Positions 1-9,876 of a stretch of 64,000 nucleotides of DNA are shown here, one piece after another. The number at the start of each line of letters is the position of its first letter. Within the stretch, counting starts at the first letter, position 1. The stretch spans positions 1 through 64,000 of the forward strand of contig JAJKFJ010021829.1 of the NCBI GenBank assembly GCA_027382625.1. The letters are read 5' to 3'. The stretch comes from Tetmemena sp. SeJ-2015 (Eukaryota > Ciliophora > Spirotrichea > Sporadotrichida > Oxytrichidae). Position numbers and translations under genes: made by a program. Under the pieces are notes generated by a model. The model was not told the origin of the DNA. It made no database searches and saw only the letters and a list, made by a program, of their open reading frames with translations.

Positions 1-636
1 CCTAACTTTCTCATCTGCAAAGCAACTTTCAAATGCGAGAGTATAGTGTGGCACTCTCAACATTTTTGCGATGGAGTTGATGTTGAGAACTGGCTATTAC
101 TACTGATAAGGGTGACTACATCCATACTTTAGAGTTAAAATGAAACTGAGATAGGATGGATCATGTAGTTATTTTAGAGTAATTTCGCATTTGACTTGCA
201 TGATTATAAGTATTATTCTAAAATTCAAGAATTGAGTCAATAACTAAATGAAATACATTTCACGCTTTATTTGACTTAGTGTCTGTTTTATTTAATATTT
301 GCATTTTTAATTAATGATGGATGACGGAGACCAGTACAAGAAGGCAATTAAGTTAACAATCACTATGGCAGAGGAAAAGATCTTAATTCCGAAACTTAAA
401 CACGATCAGACTATTTGTATCAAGACAAAAAAACTAAGAAAAAAAAAGATAAAAGTCTACTGCTACAATTTAAGTAATTTTTGGCTCTACTAATACATTC
501 TTGAAAACTATATAACCTAAAACTGATCCATAGTTAATAAAAACAATCATTACTGAGCTTTTTAATAATATTAGGCTACTCATTGCCTGAAATGGACTCA
601 AGTCCTATTGCAAATAATAAACTTTATAGAAGTAGA
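1..636. other. AT-rich left edge, with possible upstream coding of the cation channel
   Basis: Mostly AT-rich. Reading TAA/TAG as Gln, an open stretch on the + strand around 515-640 ends at TGGATAA (637-643), and the same heptamer starts the channel coding segment at 5879. Reading through it joins in frame to the channel only in the frame that gives ...QKQMD then NHSRSINDLL. Upstream frames carry TGA, so any coding here is itself broken by further inserts. No start codon can be assigned. Moderate to low support. Confidence 0.35.
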
Positions 637-828
637 TGGATAAAAACTATATAGGAGCAATTAAAAACGTCATAGTAACTAATGATAATATTTTTAAGAA
701 CTCGCTCGTCTTCTAACACATGCAAACTTCATTTAAAAATAAAAAGAATCTCTAATATAAATATCTGTAAATAAATCGGAGAGTCCTGGAATCTATCTTT
801 GCATTATTTTTAATTTTCACACTGACTA

Positions 829-890
829 CATTAATAATAAAGAAATTAATTATAAACAACTTATTCTCCTTATTATATTATTATATTTTT
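829..890 (+). repeat. TBE-like terminal inverted repeat, decayed copy 1
   Basis: The stretch aataaagaaattaatta followed by acaacttatt matches the inner part of the telomere-bearing end at 5806-5876, in the same orientation. The G4T4 tip has been lost and only an AT-rich remainder follows. It is read as a relic transposon end. Confidence 0.45.
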
Positions 891-959
891 ACTCTTCCCT
901 TTTAGCATAAGTTTCCTACGAGAATGAAGGACATTTCAGAATTCTACTATGACAAAAGC

Positions 960-1340
960 TTCCATTTATCAAGCAAGGCTCACTTGAGAACGACTGACGC
1001 ATCCATGAGTTTTTCTAAGAGCACAGCGTCAACTATGATGCTGTAATTGACACTTTGTAACAGTTGAACATCGCAATAATGACAATTTTTTTACGACTCC
1101 ACTTAAGGGGCGATGTGTTTGTATCAGCTTTTCTCGTCCAAGAGATCTCTTCATATCTAAACTGTACATATTCCACATTGTTTTTAGAACTTCCTCACGA
1201 GGAAAAGCCTTTGGGAAGAAGTTTATTTCAGCTTTGGAGCAGATATGAGGGAAAGACAGTGGCACACCACATAAACAATGATTTGATGAGCGGACTAACA
1301 ACGCAACTACTCAAAAATCATTTTTCACATGGATGAGCTT
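960..1340 (+). pseudogene. Transposon-type ORF remnant
   Basis: Two + strand frames are open in turn. One runs from the ATG near 923 to about 1070, and another from about 1000 to 1336 contains SVNYDAVIDTLQQLN and, later, HHINNDLMSGLTTQLL. The change of frame with no clean pointer suggests a decayed element. It sits between two TBE-like ends, so a TBE open frame (transposase or companion) is the natural guess, but no catalytic motif was recognised. Confidence 0.3.
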
Positions 1341-2142
1341 CTCTTGTAAAACCTCAAGCTTGTGCAGCTGCTTCAAATGGAAGGACATAGAAATGATATG
1401 CAAATTAATTGGCTAAAGCTCCATTCCTAATCGATAATAAAAATGGAGAAAAATCTTGACCTCCAATTCGCACCATTTAAGAATATAGAATACTTAGACC
1501 TATCTCACCAGTCCAGGCAAAAAAAAAGAAAGAGAGATCAAGACTCAAGAATCGAGCTACTCTAGTTGATGCGATATGAGGGATGCTGAGGAACCAAATT
1601 AGCCTTAAGCTGAAAAGTAAACTAAGTGCATAATGATTTCTTGATTTCGATCAGATTTAGAAGATAGAGTAAGCAATCTTAAGGAAGGCGACTCAAGTGC
1701 GGGAGCAGGACAAGAATTGGCAGGGTTGTGATATTTAAACAGGTCTACTAGTGGAGGCGCGGTGAAGAAGGATGTTCATTATCGAGTTGATGGTTTCTAG
1801 ACTGCAAAATACATCCTACAAGAGTAAAGAGACTGACATGCACAAATCCATTAGAAAGACGGAGTAAGCAAGGAGGATCACTTACCTGAGGTGATATGGA
1901 GAAGTATGTAGCACTTACTGATATTTCAAGCTTTCATCTTAGAAAATTTCGTTCATACACTATGCCATTAAACTCGCTAGAGTTACTGAAATATCTTTGT
2001 GCGAATTAGTGAGGTGGTTGGTGCGAATTGGCAAGGTATGCTTGCGTACTTTTGAAATCCAGCAAATTGAATAGTTATCTAAACAAACCTCACTCTACTC
2101 GTCGTTCTACCGGTTATCGAATTCATACTTTAGAAAAGAAAA

Positions 2143-2271
2143 ATGTGGAATAGCCTCGATATGAAACACTATATTGTAAGATGCGAGAGCTGCAGCAAAA
2201 CAAAACAAAAGCTTCAGGATACTCATGAGAGTTCTCTATCGTGTCACTATGCAAGGTGTGTCCTTGAGTGA
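2143..2271 (+). pseudogene. Zinc-finger-like fragment of a TBE-type ORF
   Basis: A 42-codon + strand frame contains a C-x2-C pair (RCESC) followed by two His and two further Cys (THESSLSCHYARC), the spacing of a small zinc-binding knuckle. TBE elements of Oxytricha are known to encode a 57-kDa protein with a zinc finger and a kinase-like domain; a kinase-like ORF lies further right at 5353. The fragment is too short to be complete and is 250 bp left of a second decayed terminal repeat. Confidence 0.35.
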
Positions 2272-2525
2272 GGATTGCAGAAGACAAGAACCCCGATGAG
2301 ACTAATGCTGTTATAAAAAAAGCCAAAATAAAAAAGAGTAAATGAATAGTGCAAGCAGCTATGTGCCTCAAAGTAAAAAATAATAGATAAGTTGAATAAC
2401 TCAGCAGGCAACATTTCTTAAACCTTACAAAATTAATTAGGTTCTAATTCCATTTAAAGCATCTTCAAAGTACTGGTATTTAAGTGTTGTATTTCTTGAT
2501 CATTGATCAGCCTTTCGTATTCATC

Positions 2526-2597
2526 AAATAATAAAAAAAATAATTATCTAAAACTTATTCTCTATTTCTTATCATATTATTGGATTTTGAATTAGAG
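2526..2597 (+). repeat. TBE-like terminal inverted repeat, decayed copy 2
   Basis: Matches the right-end repeat at 5806-5876 in the same orientation. The tip reads tggattttgaattagag where the intact copy reads ggggttttggggttttgag, so the telomeric repeat is still recognisable but mutated. Indicates a second, older insertion. Confidence 0.45.
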
Positions 2598-2599
2598 CC

Positions 2600-3700
2600 T
2601 AATATTTTTCTCCGTAGAAATGAATGCAATAATAAAAAATGAATATAATTTTTATTCACAATTGAAAATGTAGCGGAAGGAAGATAAGTGTTGAATCAGG
2701 GAATTTGATCTAAAACTCTATATCGCATTTATTATTTAAATAATAATCAATTATTGACAAATTATCAACTATTCTAATAGGATAATTCAACTTTATTAGA
2801 TTATTTCAAAATTAAAGAAAATTGCCTTTTAGAAAGTAATTGATAGAATCTAAAATAATTTTTTTTTCTTCAAATATTTCTTCTAATTTCTACTATAAAG
2901 AAGCATATTTATCAATCATTGCTTATTTAATTATCTTATAATTTTTAGGATTTAATTATGTAGCTCAATTATGCTGTCAGGAGGAGGGATTTATTTATAC
3001 TAAAATTCCAGTCTTCTTTATTGTAATTCCTTTTCAAACTTGTCATATAAGAGAGCTCTTACCTTTTCTTCAGAGCTTTTTTGTTAATTATCCAAATGAG
3101 TATTCAACTAATTGCATTATAATAAATATTATTTTGACTTAAATATTGCTCACAAATTAATGAATTAAAAAAAGAAGACTTTTTAAATAATAAATGAGCT
3201 TTATCAAAATCATGGAAAGAAAAATTAATAAATTCATTAAATTTATCGCTTATTCAATTATAAATAAATAAGATATCAATATAAATTTCTATTTTAATTA
3301 TCTCTTCAGTACCTTTCTTCAATAAGATATGATTTGAGAACTCGACTTAATTTTAACCATTATCTGACACGCATATATGTGGGTGTATTTCACCCCAAGG
3401 CGAGTGTTCCAAAATAAGATGACTATGTATGCATTTCTTAATTTGATACGTTATAGAATTGTAAAATAATTATTAACATTTGATATGCTTCTATGTCCTT
3501 AATTTCCTTCATTTTAATATAATTATAATTGATATCTAACGCATCTTTAGCTATAATAAGCATTTTCGAAGTAATCGCATAATTGATATATAATTTCAAC
3601 AAATTATATTAAATATCTATCTTCATTTTTAAACATTATGCTGTCTTATATTAGAGCATATATTCATTGGCTAATATTTTAATAATTATCATAAAATGGA
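2600..3700. other. AT-rich germline DNA, no convincing gene
   Basis: Homopolymer-rich sequence. One + strand frame at about 2945-3170 is open if TAA/TAG are Gln (contains QEEGFIYTKIPVFFIV) but has no start, no homology I recognise and strong A/T codon bias, so it is not called. Confidence 0.5.
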
Positions 3701-4095
3701 TTAAGGGCAGGTAACTCTATTTTAAATAATTACTAAACCTCTCGATATTAATAAATTTAGTAACTTTAAATCCTTTCAGCCTTTGTAAGTGACCTCTTCA
3801 GGCGAGATATAAGCGGCATATCCTGAGAAATTCATAATGATATAATTAACATACTTATTTATCATATTTCGTTTCTGCCACATAGCTGTATCCTATTTTA
3901 TTATTTAATTAACAATCCATTTTATTATATTATTAACTATATTCGAGGATGATATTTTGGCTTTTAGATTATTTTTCATTTACTTATTCTTTTTGTAATT
4001 TCTCCTCCTCCTTCTCTTCCTCTTCCTCTTCTTCTTCTTCTTCCTTCTACCCTAAATATTGATTTTCCTCTTCCTTGATATCGATAAAAAATTTG
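3700..4095 (-). CDS. Possible minus-strand gene pieces with acidic run and kinase-like motif
   Basis: On the minus strand about 3930-4095 encodes a Glu-rich stretch (from the CTT/CTC-rich tract on the + strand) flanked by hydrophilic sequence ending KQSKSQNIILEYS. About 3780-3835 encodes NFSGYAAYISPEEVTYKG, which resembles the activation-loop end (xGTxxYxxPE) of eukaryotic kinases. No catalytic loop or DFG was found nearby, and the two pieces are in different frames. It may be fragments of a nested germline gene or of an old element. Confidence 0.25.
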
Positions 4096-4201
4096 GATAT
4101 TATTTACAGAAACAGAAAACCTTGTTAAGAAATTAATAATAATAGTTAAGGAATTAATTATCCCCTAACGGGCATATAATACTTAATCGATTTAAAGTAA
4201 T

Positions 4202-4546
4202 TCACAGGCGTAACTCCTTGATCAGTTGTGCCACGTCACCGCGAAAGCCCACCGTCGTTAAGAAATTAAATCTTCCCGCTTTATAAAGTATTTTGAATTT
4301 AGACGCTTCGTTATCCTGTCGTAATGCATGACGTGAAGGGCCGGGTAAGTACCGTATGGATTTACCAAAATATCTTTAAATCTTTTGCCTTCTTTTGATG
4401 CCAAATTAAATCCAACTATGTTGAAATACTCATCCTAAAATTTAAATTATAGATCATATCACTAAATTAAGCTTGATTTTTGAAATTGGTAAAAGGAAAG
4501 TAACATATTGGTGTTTATAGAATGGGGAATAGAAAAATCGGTCCAT
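4202..4546 (-). CDS. Small conserved-looking protein, 88 aa, nested inside the large IES
   Basis: Starts at the ATG with complement at 4544-4546 (MDRFFYSPFYKHQY), continues after a 70-nt GT-AG intron (4435-4504) with DEYFNIVGFNLASKEGKRF, then NPYGTYPALHVMHYDR and KYFIKRED. A frame change is healed by deleting 8 nt between two TTAA repeats (4258, 4266), giving LTTVGFRGDVAQLIKELRL and then TGA at 4202-4204. The length closes exactly: 345 minus 70 minus 8 is 267 nt, 88 codons plus stop. GC content is clearly higher than the surroundings. Basic, no signal peptide or TM. I do not recognise the family; a small organellar or ribosomal-type protein is possible but unproven. It lies wholly within the segment predicted to be removed from the channel gene. 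Confidence 0.6.
4258..4265. other. IES, 8 nt, pointer TTAA
   Basis: TTAA at 4258-4261 and 4266-4269. Removing 8 nt restores the frame from KYFIKRED into LTTVGFRGDVA on the minus strand. One of the shortest inserts in the window; a plain indel is the alternative. Confidence 0.45.
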
Positions 4547-5352
4547 TATGAAACCCACTTATTAGGAATTAAACAGTAATTAAGAATACCAAAAGAATTT
4601 AAAATGTTATTATAGTTTAAAGAACAGTAAAATTTTTAGAAATAGAGTGTTTTATCCTAAATTCTTCTCTTCTAATTCTTAAAAAATTTCTATTTTAACA
4701 ATTCCCAGACTTATCTATCGCACAGAATCGAACAAAAACAAAAACTAAGTATTAAAAATTTACAAAAATTTGCTTCTTTCTTTGATTTTTAGAGTAATCC
4801 AAGAAAATTATTTATTGGAATTTCTTTTGCCATCACACCATCTATGTTATTAATTTTAATATTTCTTGATATGGCATTTAAAAAACATATTTCAAAAGAA
4901 TATTTATACTCTGCTTTGTTATTTTTCGAGTTCAAGAAGTGAATATATTATTAGAGAAAAAAATTGTGAATATTCTAAGGTCGGGGTTAAAGGAGAATAA
5001 ATTCTATTTCTATAATTTTCCTGTAAAATAAGCTATAATTACTGATGTCTATATTTAATTTTTCCCCGTAATAACCTCTCTTGTTATTACTACTCATCAT
5101 AATGGGAGGGTTTTAGTAATGGCTTTAATTACTAGCATTAAATTCCAATATCGTAAAAACAAATATGCTCATAACTTTGTAAATTTTTCAAATTTCAAGC
5201 TTAAATTTGTAATATATAGTGGAAAATTAAAATAAATCATTATGCTTAAATTTTTGAAAATAAGTATTAAATAAAAGATTAAGTCAAAATAAAAATGTTA
5301 TTCGAAAAAATTGGGTCTCTCTTTTTAATGCGTTTTCCAAAATTATAACATC

Positions 5353-5797
5353 ATGATAAACTTTGAACCAGTCAGAGCAACTGTCATAGACTTCAACAGA
5401 GTTGTAAGAAGAGAAAACATTAAGGAAGCATCGGTGCAAGGAACACTACTTCCCATAGAGACAGACTTGGCTCAACGGTTCAGTGCAGTGGGACATTTGG
5501 TCTATAGTTGCAATCATACTTGAATGTGATATGAAACCAGAGGAATACTACTAGTGTGAAAGTGAAGATGATGCAATATAATTCGCAACAAGACATTGTA
5601 AGATAGACAAGGTATCAGAACCTTTGAAAAAGTTAGTAAACAAAGTAATAATCAAGCAACCTATGAAACCTAACACTCAGTTATCTGAGATAGAGGAAGC
5701 ACTTAAAGGTATAAAATTCAGAGAATATGAGACAGACTTCAAGGCCACCTTACTAGAAGACTTTAAATTGCCTGTTTAGGGTTAAAATTTAGCATGA
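5353..5797 (+). pseudogene. TBE-type kinase-like ORF (C-terminal part), frameshifted
   Basis: From ATG 5353 the frame gives ATVIDFNRVVRRENIKEASV and GTLLP, resembling the DFG region and activation loop of a kinase. A one-base change of frame near 5480 leads to SVQWDIWSIVAIILECDM, a good match to kinase subdomain IX (DxWSxGxIxxE), then ESEDDAIQFATRHC and a stop at 5795-5797. The ORF ends 10 bp before the terminal repeat, as expected for an element gene abutting its end. The known TBE 57-kDa protein carries a kinase-like domain. DFN replaces DFG, and the frameshift suggests an inactive copy. Confidence 0.5.
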
Positions 5798-5805
5798 TTA
5801 TAAGT

Positions 5806-5879
5806 ATTAATAAAGAAATTAATTATATACAACTTATTTTTACTTTCTTTTCATATTATGGGGTTTTGGGGTTTTGAGT
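5806..5879 (+). mobile_element. Right end of a telomere-bearing (TBE-type) transposon
   Basis: The AT-rich terminal repeat ends in GGGGTTTTGGGGTTTTG (5860-5876), which is the spirotrich telomere repeat and the published tip of TBE inverted repeats. It is followed by AGT (5877-5879), fitting the ANT target duplication of TBE elements. No matching C4A4 left end was found within 5 kb, so the element is truncated, nested or rearranged. The tip is perfect, in contrast to the two decayed relatives at 829 and 2526. Confidence 0.7.
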
Positions 5880-7651
5880 GGATAACCATTCTAGATCAAT
5901 CAATGACTTGCTTCATGAGTTTCTTCAATTGGAGCTGTCTTCAATTGGCGAGTATCTATAAAGCCGTATTTTAGAGACTGAGATTTTATCCTCGTTCAAA
6001 TTTTTTGTTTAATCTGGCACCTTTATTGACAAATACGGTATGAACTATGGAGTTAACACAGCTTTACTTTGGCCGGACAAAGATAGCATCAAAGCAAGTA
6101 TTCTTAACGAGAGCAAAGTTTAAAAAGATTTGATGATCAGGATAGTAGATATACCTTTCATTCATGACTTCGTCACTACTGATTTTTTTTTTCTATTGAG
6201 AGCACAGACTTTTTCATGGCTCTATCAAAAGTCCAAGATATTTAACTGTTCAATAACGAATTCATCAAAATTTTGATTGATTTCCAGTGGCCTTTAGCAA
6301 AAGAGTACACTCTAAAAATGCTTATTTATATAATTAAAACCTTAATTTTTGAACTTTTTTTCCCTTTCTTGATTTACCTAGCATTGTTTGTGATATACTC
6401 AAATGTTTTAAACGGCTAAGGTGATTACAATATTTTCAATATAATTGTTAAAAAATTACCCTTTCCATTTTAATTGAAAATTTATTAGATTTTTTAATTA
6501 CCTTATAAATTAAAAGGCATCTGCTTATTTATTTAAAAAATTTTCAATGATTAAATATTCTAAAATGTATCATTAAAATCAATAGTTAAGTGCGAACTGC
6601 AAGGATAGTGTTCATTGCTCTATTGTATGTTTTCAGTGGATATTTCCTCTTAAATGAACTCAGGCAGGTCTCTAAGCTTAAATAGAATTACTTCTTATCA
6701 GTTTGGAATTACTGTGACTTGATTGGGCCTGTGTTGACCGTAATCTTGATTTCTTTCCATGCAAGGAATATGGCGGACGAAGAATACGAGATACCAGCCA
6801 TTGTCACTACTATTCATAGTTTTGCAAGTCTTTTACAATGGATTAAGTTCTTATACTTTTTGAGAATCTTTAGGGATACAGGTTACTTGATTAATGCTCT
6901 GAGTGTAGTAATGTGGGATATGAAATCATTTTTGTTTATTCTACTAATCGTATACATTGCATTCGGAGAGGCTTTCTTGAGATTGTCTGAGCAAAGAGAA
7001 GAATCTAGTTTCATTCCTAACTATGCCTATTCTTTAATATACTCCTTCAGACTGAGTATTGGAGACACTAACACTGACGCCTTCGAAGAAAATTTGCAGC
7101 CTGTTACTATCTGGATTATTTTCATATTATGTGCTCTCTACACTAACGTAATGATGCTAAATTTGCTCATCTCCGTGATCTCCAAGTCCTTCGATGATGT
7201 TAAAGACAATTATTATTAAAGTTATTCTTCGAGATTATTTCACATTTAATGAATAAAGAATGCCAGTCAAGCAAGCTTTTAGGAGAGAGCGAAGATAATT
7301 TCTGAGAACTCTTATCTCATTCCCTCTTACAGAAAAAAGGAAAAATGCGAGAGGAACAGCTATTTGATTGTAGGTGATTACATTGAGTTAAAGTATGTAA
7401 AAGAAGAAGAGAAAGAGGGGAAATAGCCGACAGAGTAAGAACCTGTAAAAGGGAATGCTCATGATCCAGCCCTAAATAAGTTTGCCTCATTGTCTGACCC
7501 TAATATTATATACGGGCCACAGCTACCTGCAGGTCTATCAACATAGTCAAACACTTCTTTAGAAAAAGGTCTTCATATGCTAGCATCTAAAGTAGATAAT
7601 ATTCAAAGCAAAATAGATATACTAGTCAATATGAAAACTGCAAAAAAGTGA
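5879..7651 (+). CDS. TRP/polycystin-type cation channel (3' part)
   Basis: Open from the TBE edge with TAA/TAG as Gln. After removing 6166-6206 and 6417-6586 it reads PFIHDFFMALSKVQDIQLFN, WPLAKEYTLKM, then hydrophobic helices (LFFPFLIYLALFVIYSNV; IVFIALLYVFSGYFLLNEL; DLIGPVLTVILISFH; IKFLYFLRIFRDTGYL; MKSFLFILLIVYIAFGEAF), a pore-like loop and a final helix (ALYTNVMMLNLLISVISKSF). The order S1-S6 and the N(M/L)LI...S(I/V)I ending are typical of ciliate TRP/ion_trans channels. The C-terminal tail is hydrophilic and ends at TGA 7649-7651. An in-frame TGA near 7250 needs one more small deletion (for example 18 nt between GA dinucleotides at 7233/7251). The N-terminal part lies left of the transposon or elsewhere. 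Ion selectivity cannot be read. Confidence 0.75.
6166..6206. other. IES, 41 nt, pointer GACTT
   Basis: GACTT at 6166-6170 and 6207-6211. Deleting 41 nt turns a frame broken by TGA near a T10 run into PFIHDFFMALSKVQDI, typical of ciliate TRP-like channels. Confidence 0.75.
6417..6586. other. IES, 170 nt, pointer TAAG
   Basis: TAAG at 6417-6420 and 6587-6590. The AT-rich insert breaks the channel between two helices; removal gives NVLNGQ joined to VRTARIVFIALLYVF in frame. Confidence 0.8.
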
Positions 7652-9243
7652 TTAGCTAGTATATCGATTTATTTTATAATTCAAGAAATAAAATAATTTA
7701 TTGAGAAAAACTTTGATATAATTAATTATAGTAAAGATTTTTTATTATTTGTGAAATGACTTATTTTTGGAAATACGCAAGCACTAGCTAAGAAGTCACG
7801 ATTATTGAGTTTGGTGCTTTCTTTCAAGTTTGGCTAATGTGAACCCTTTAGGATTATTTTTTTAAAATAGAGCGAGGATTTAGAGTGAAGCATTTTTAAT
7901 TAGGTATTGATAGTTGTTTATAAAAAGTCCAGTTTATTCTTCAATGTTAGAATTCTATGATGAATGAAATTACTAAAACCAATTGAGCTTATAAAATTGA
8001 GTTTTCCTCGCCTTATTCATTTATTTGTTCTTATTTTGGAAATAATTATTGTTGGGGTCATGCCAAAGATTCTGTTTTGACTTATTCAAATATCACTAAC
8101 CAGTTTAGTTGAAGATTTATCAATTATCCTTTCAGAGGAGGATAAAATTAATCAAGAGTGCCCAAGCTTCCATTTTAGCGAAAGTAATTTTTTTAAAATT
8201 AAATCTAATTTCTTTTTTAGTTTAGATTACATTAATTTCTTATCTATAATTAATTAAAAGTGTATTAAATGATAGTTCATTATTTTAGTGTTTTTAAATT
8301 GGGCTTGTAAAACTAAAACTACTCATTAATTTAATATGATAATTTAAATAATTAATTCAAAATTGCTTTTAAATTAATTTAAGGTCTTTTAAATTTTTTA
8401 CCTATAATGTCTTACTCATTAAATCTTTTTATTAGAATCTGTATTAATCTTTGACTACTTTATTGGCCCTAAATTTTGTCATAATTTTAGGAAGAAATTG
8501 ATTTATTTTACATAATATTAGGTTTTAGTTGTTTCTTTGCCTATATTTTTTATGATCAGTCTCAATTTTTAAATAATTTTAAGTTCCTTCTCTAAATCCT
8601 TTAATGCTATTCATCCTATTGAGATCTGCTATCGATTTTAAAATATAATTTCTTAATTATTAATTTCTGCTATTTTGTCATCGGTTATCTCCACCAGTAT
8701 CCTAAAGTTTTTATATTTGAGTCTAGCCCTATAAAGTGATGTAAGGACAAAAAACACTGAATTTACAGTAAAACCTTAGTTCTAATCCATATGCAAAATT
8801 TAAGCTGACATCATATCTTCCCAAGAAGAATTTTAAAATTGATTTGATTCTTTAGATTTCAATAGAGAAAACTACTCTCCAATTAAAGAGTGAAATTTGA
8901 AAAATAAAATTTAAGCGTTAAGAATTTGTAAATGCTCAAGTTTGAGCTTAACTCAAATAAAAAGGTTTAAATTAGGACTTCAATCATAGGATTGAAGCTT
9001 TTTTTTTTCAAAATTATAAACATTAAAGTTCAAAAGATCAATTTATAATCATTATCAGAAACTATAGATTTAAAAAAATCTATAGTTTCTAGTAAATTTA
9101 AATTATAATCTTTAAAAAAATAATCAATTCGAGTATTAATTTTAAGTTAAGAAAAAGGAGTAAACAGCATAATTGATTTAAGTGATTAAAGAATATAAAT
9201 TAAGGCAAATTCTTGTATTAAAAATCTAGATAAATTTTAAAAC
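7652..9243. other. AT-rich spacer between channel and calmodulin-like genes
   Basis: About 1.6 kb of AT-rich sequence with no convincing open frame on either strand. Contains the perfect hairpin at 9057-9090. Presumed germline-limited spacer. Confidence 0.55.
9057..9090. repeat. Perfect 15-bp inverted repeat with AAAA loop
   Basis: AGAAACTATAGATTT (9057-9071), loop AAAA, then its exact reverse complement (9076-9090). It lies 154 bp upstream of the calmodulin-like ATG. No T-tract suggests an RNA terminator; it may be a cruciform or the relic of a small inverted-repeat element. Confidence 0.8.
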
Positions 9244-9734
9244 ATGGAAGAATAGTTGAGTGAAGACCAGATTAATGAGTGCAGAGAGACCTTCAAAATG
9301 TTTGATAAGGATGGTGATGGTACAATAACAGCAAAGGAATTAGGAATAGTAATGAGATAATTGGGTTTAAATCCAACTGAGGATGAGCTTTTGGAGATGA
9401 TTCAAGAAGTGGACGAAGATGGCAATGGAGAAATTAACTTCACGGAGTTCCTAACTATCATGGCCCATAAGATGAAGTAAGAATAGACTAATACACCATC
9501 TTAATTCATTATAGGGATGCAGATACTGAGCTCGGTACACTCGAAGCATTCAGAGTTTTTGATAAGGAGAGAACGGGATTCATTTCGAAACAAGAGCTAA
9601 AGAATATAGTCATGAATATGGGAGAGACTATGAGTGAGGAAGAGGCAGATGAATTGCTGCTAGAAGCAGTCACTAATCCAGAGGGAAATGTTGATTATAT
9701 GAGTTTCGTTAAGGGACTTTTCAATAGTCTATGA
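9244..9734 (+). CDS. Calmodulin-like EF-hand protein, 150 aa
   Basis: ATG 9244, TGA 9732-9734, one 38-nt intron (9477-9514); the length closes at 150 codons. Four EF-hand positions. EF1 [12 protein letters not shown] and EF2 [12 protein letters not shown] are complete calcium loops. EF3 ([12 protein letters not shown]) lacks the usual Asp at loop positions 3 and 5, and EF4 is shortened ([11 protein letters not shown]), so the C-lobe may bind calcium weakly or not at all. The linker HKMKDADTE matches the calmodulin central linker. It is shorter and more divergent than true calmodulin. A cytosolic calcium sensor is the likely role. TAG and TAA occur inside as Gln. No insert other than the intron interrupts it. 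Confidence 0.85.
9477..9514 (+). other. GT-AG spliceosomal intron, 38 nt
   Basis: Starts GTAAGA, ends TATAG, with gactaatac resembling a branch point. Removal joins AAG ATG AA to G GAT GCA in the conserved calmodulin linker. No direct repeat flanks it, which separates it from the pointer-bounded inserts. Confidence 0.8.
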
Positions 9735-9876
9735 AAGAGAAAGTATAAAATGATTTCATAAAAGACTGACTAAATTATCTTATTCAATTTAATGAAGCTT
9801 TAAAAATGACTATCAAAATTATGTAAGTAAGATGATAACAAGTATTTTAAGTAGAATTGTTAATCTTTATTAAAAA

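Larger units (their letters stand above)
637..5878. other. 5.2 kb internal eliminated segment (IES) carrying TBE transposon DNA, pointer TGGATAA
   Basis: Direct repeat TGGATAA at 637-643 and 5879-5885. The second copy begins the channel open frame immediately right of a telomere-repeat transposon end. Deleting 637-5878 would fuse the open frame on the left to the channel. The interval holds transposon ends, transposon-type ORFs and at least one unrelated minus-strand gene. A 7-bp repeat alone could arise by chance over 5 kb; the support is that it falls exactly at the edge of the coding frame. Confidence 0.5.

Noticed and set aside
2123..2371. Minus-strand 82-aa ORF with TM-like segments
   Set aside because: Overlaps the + strand zinc-finger-like fragment; no homology, and the composition fits an antisense shadow.
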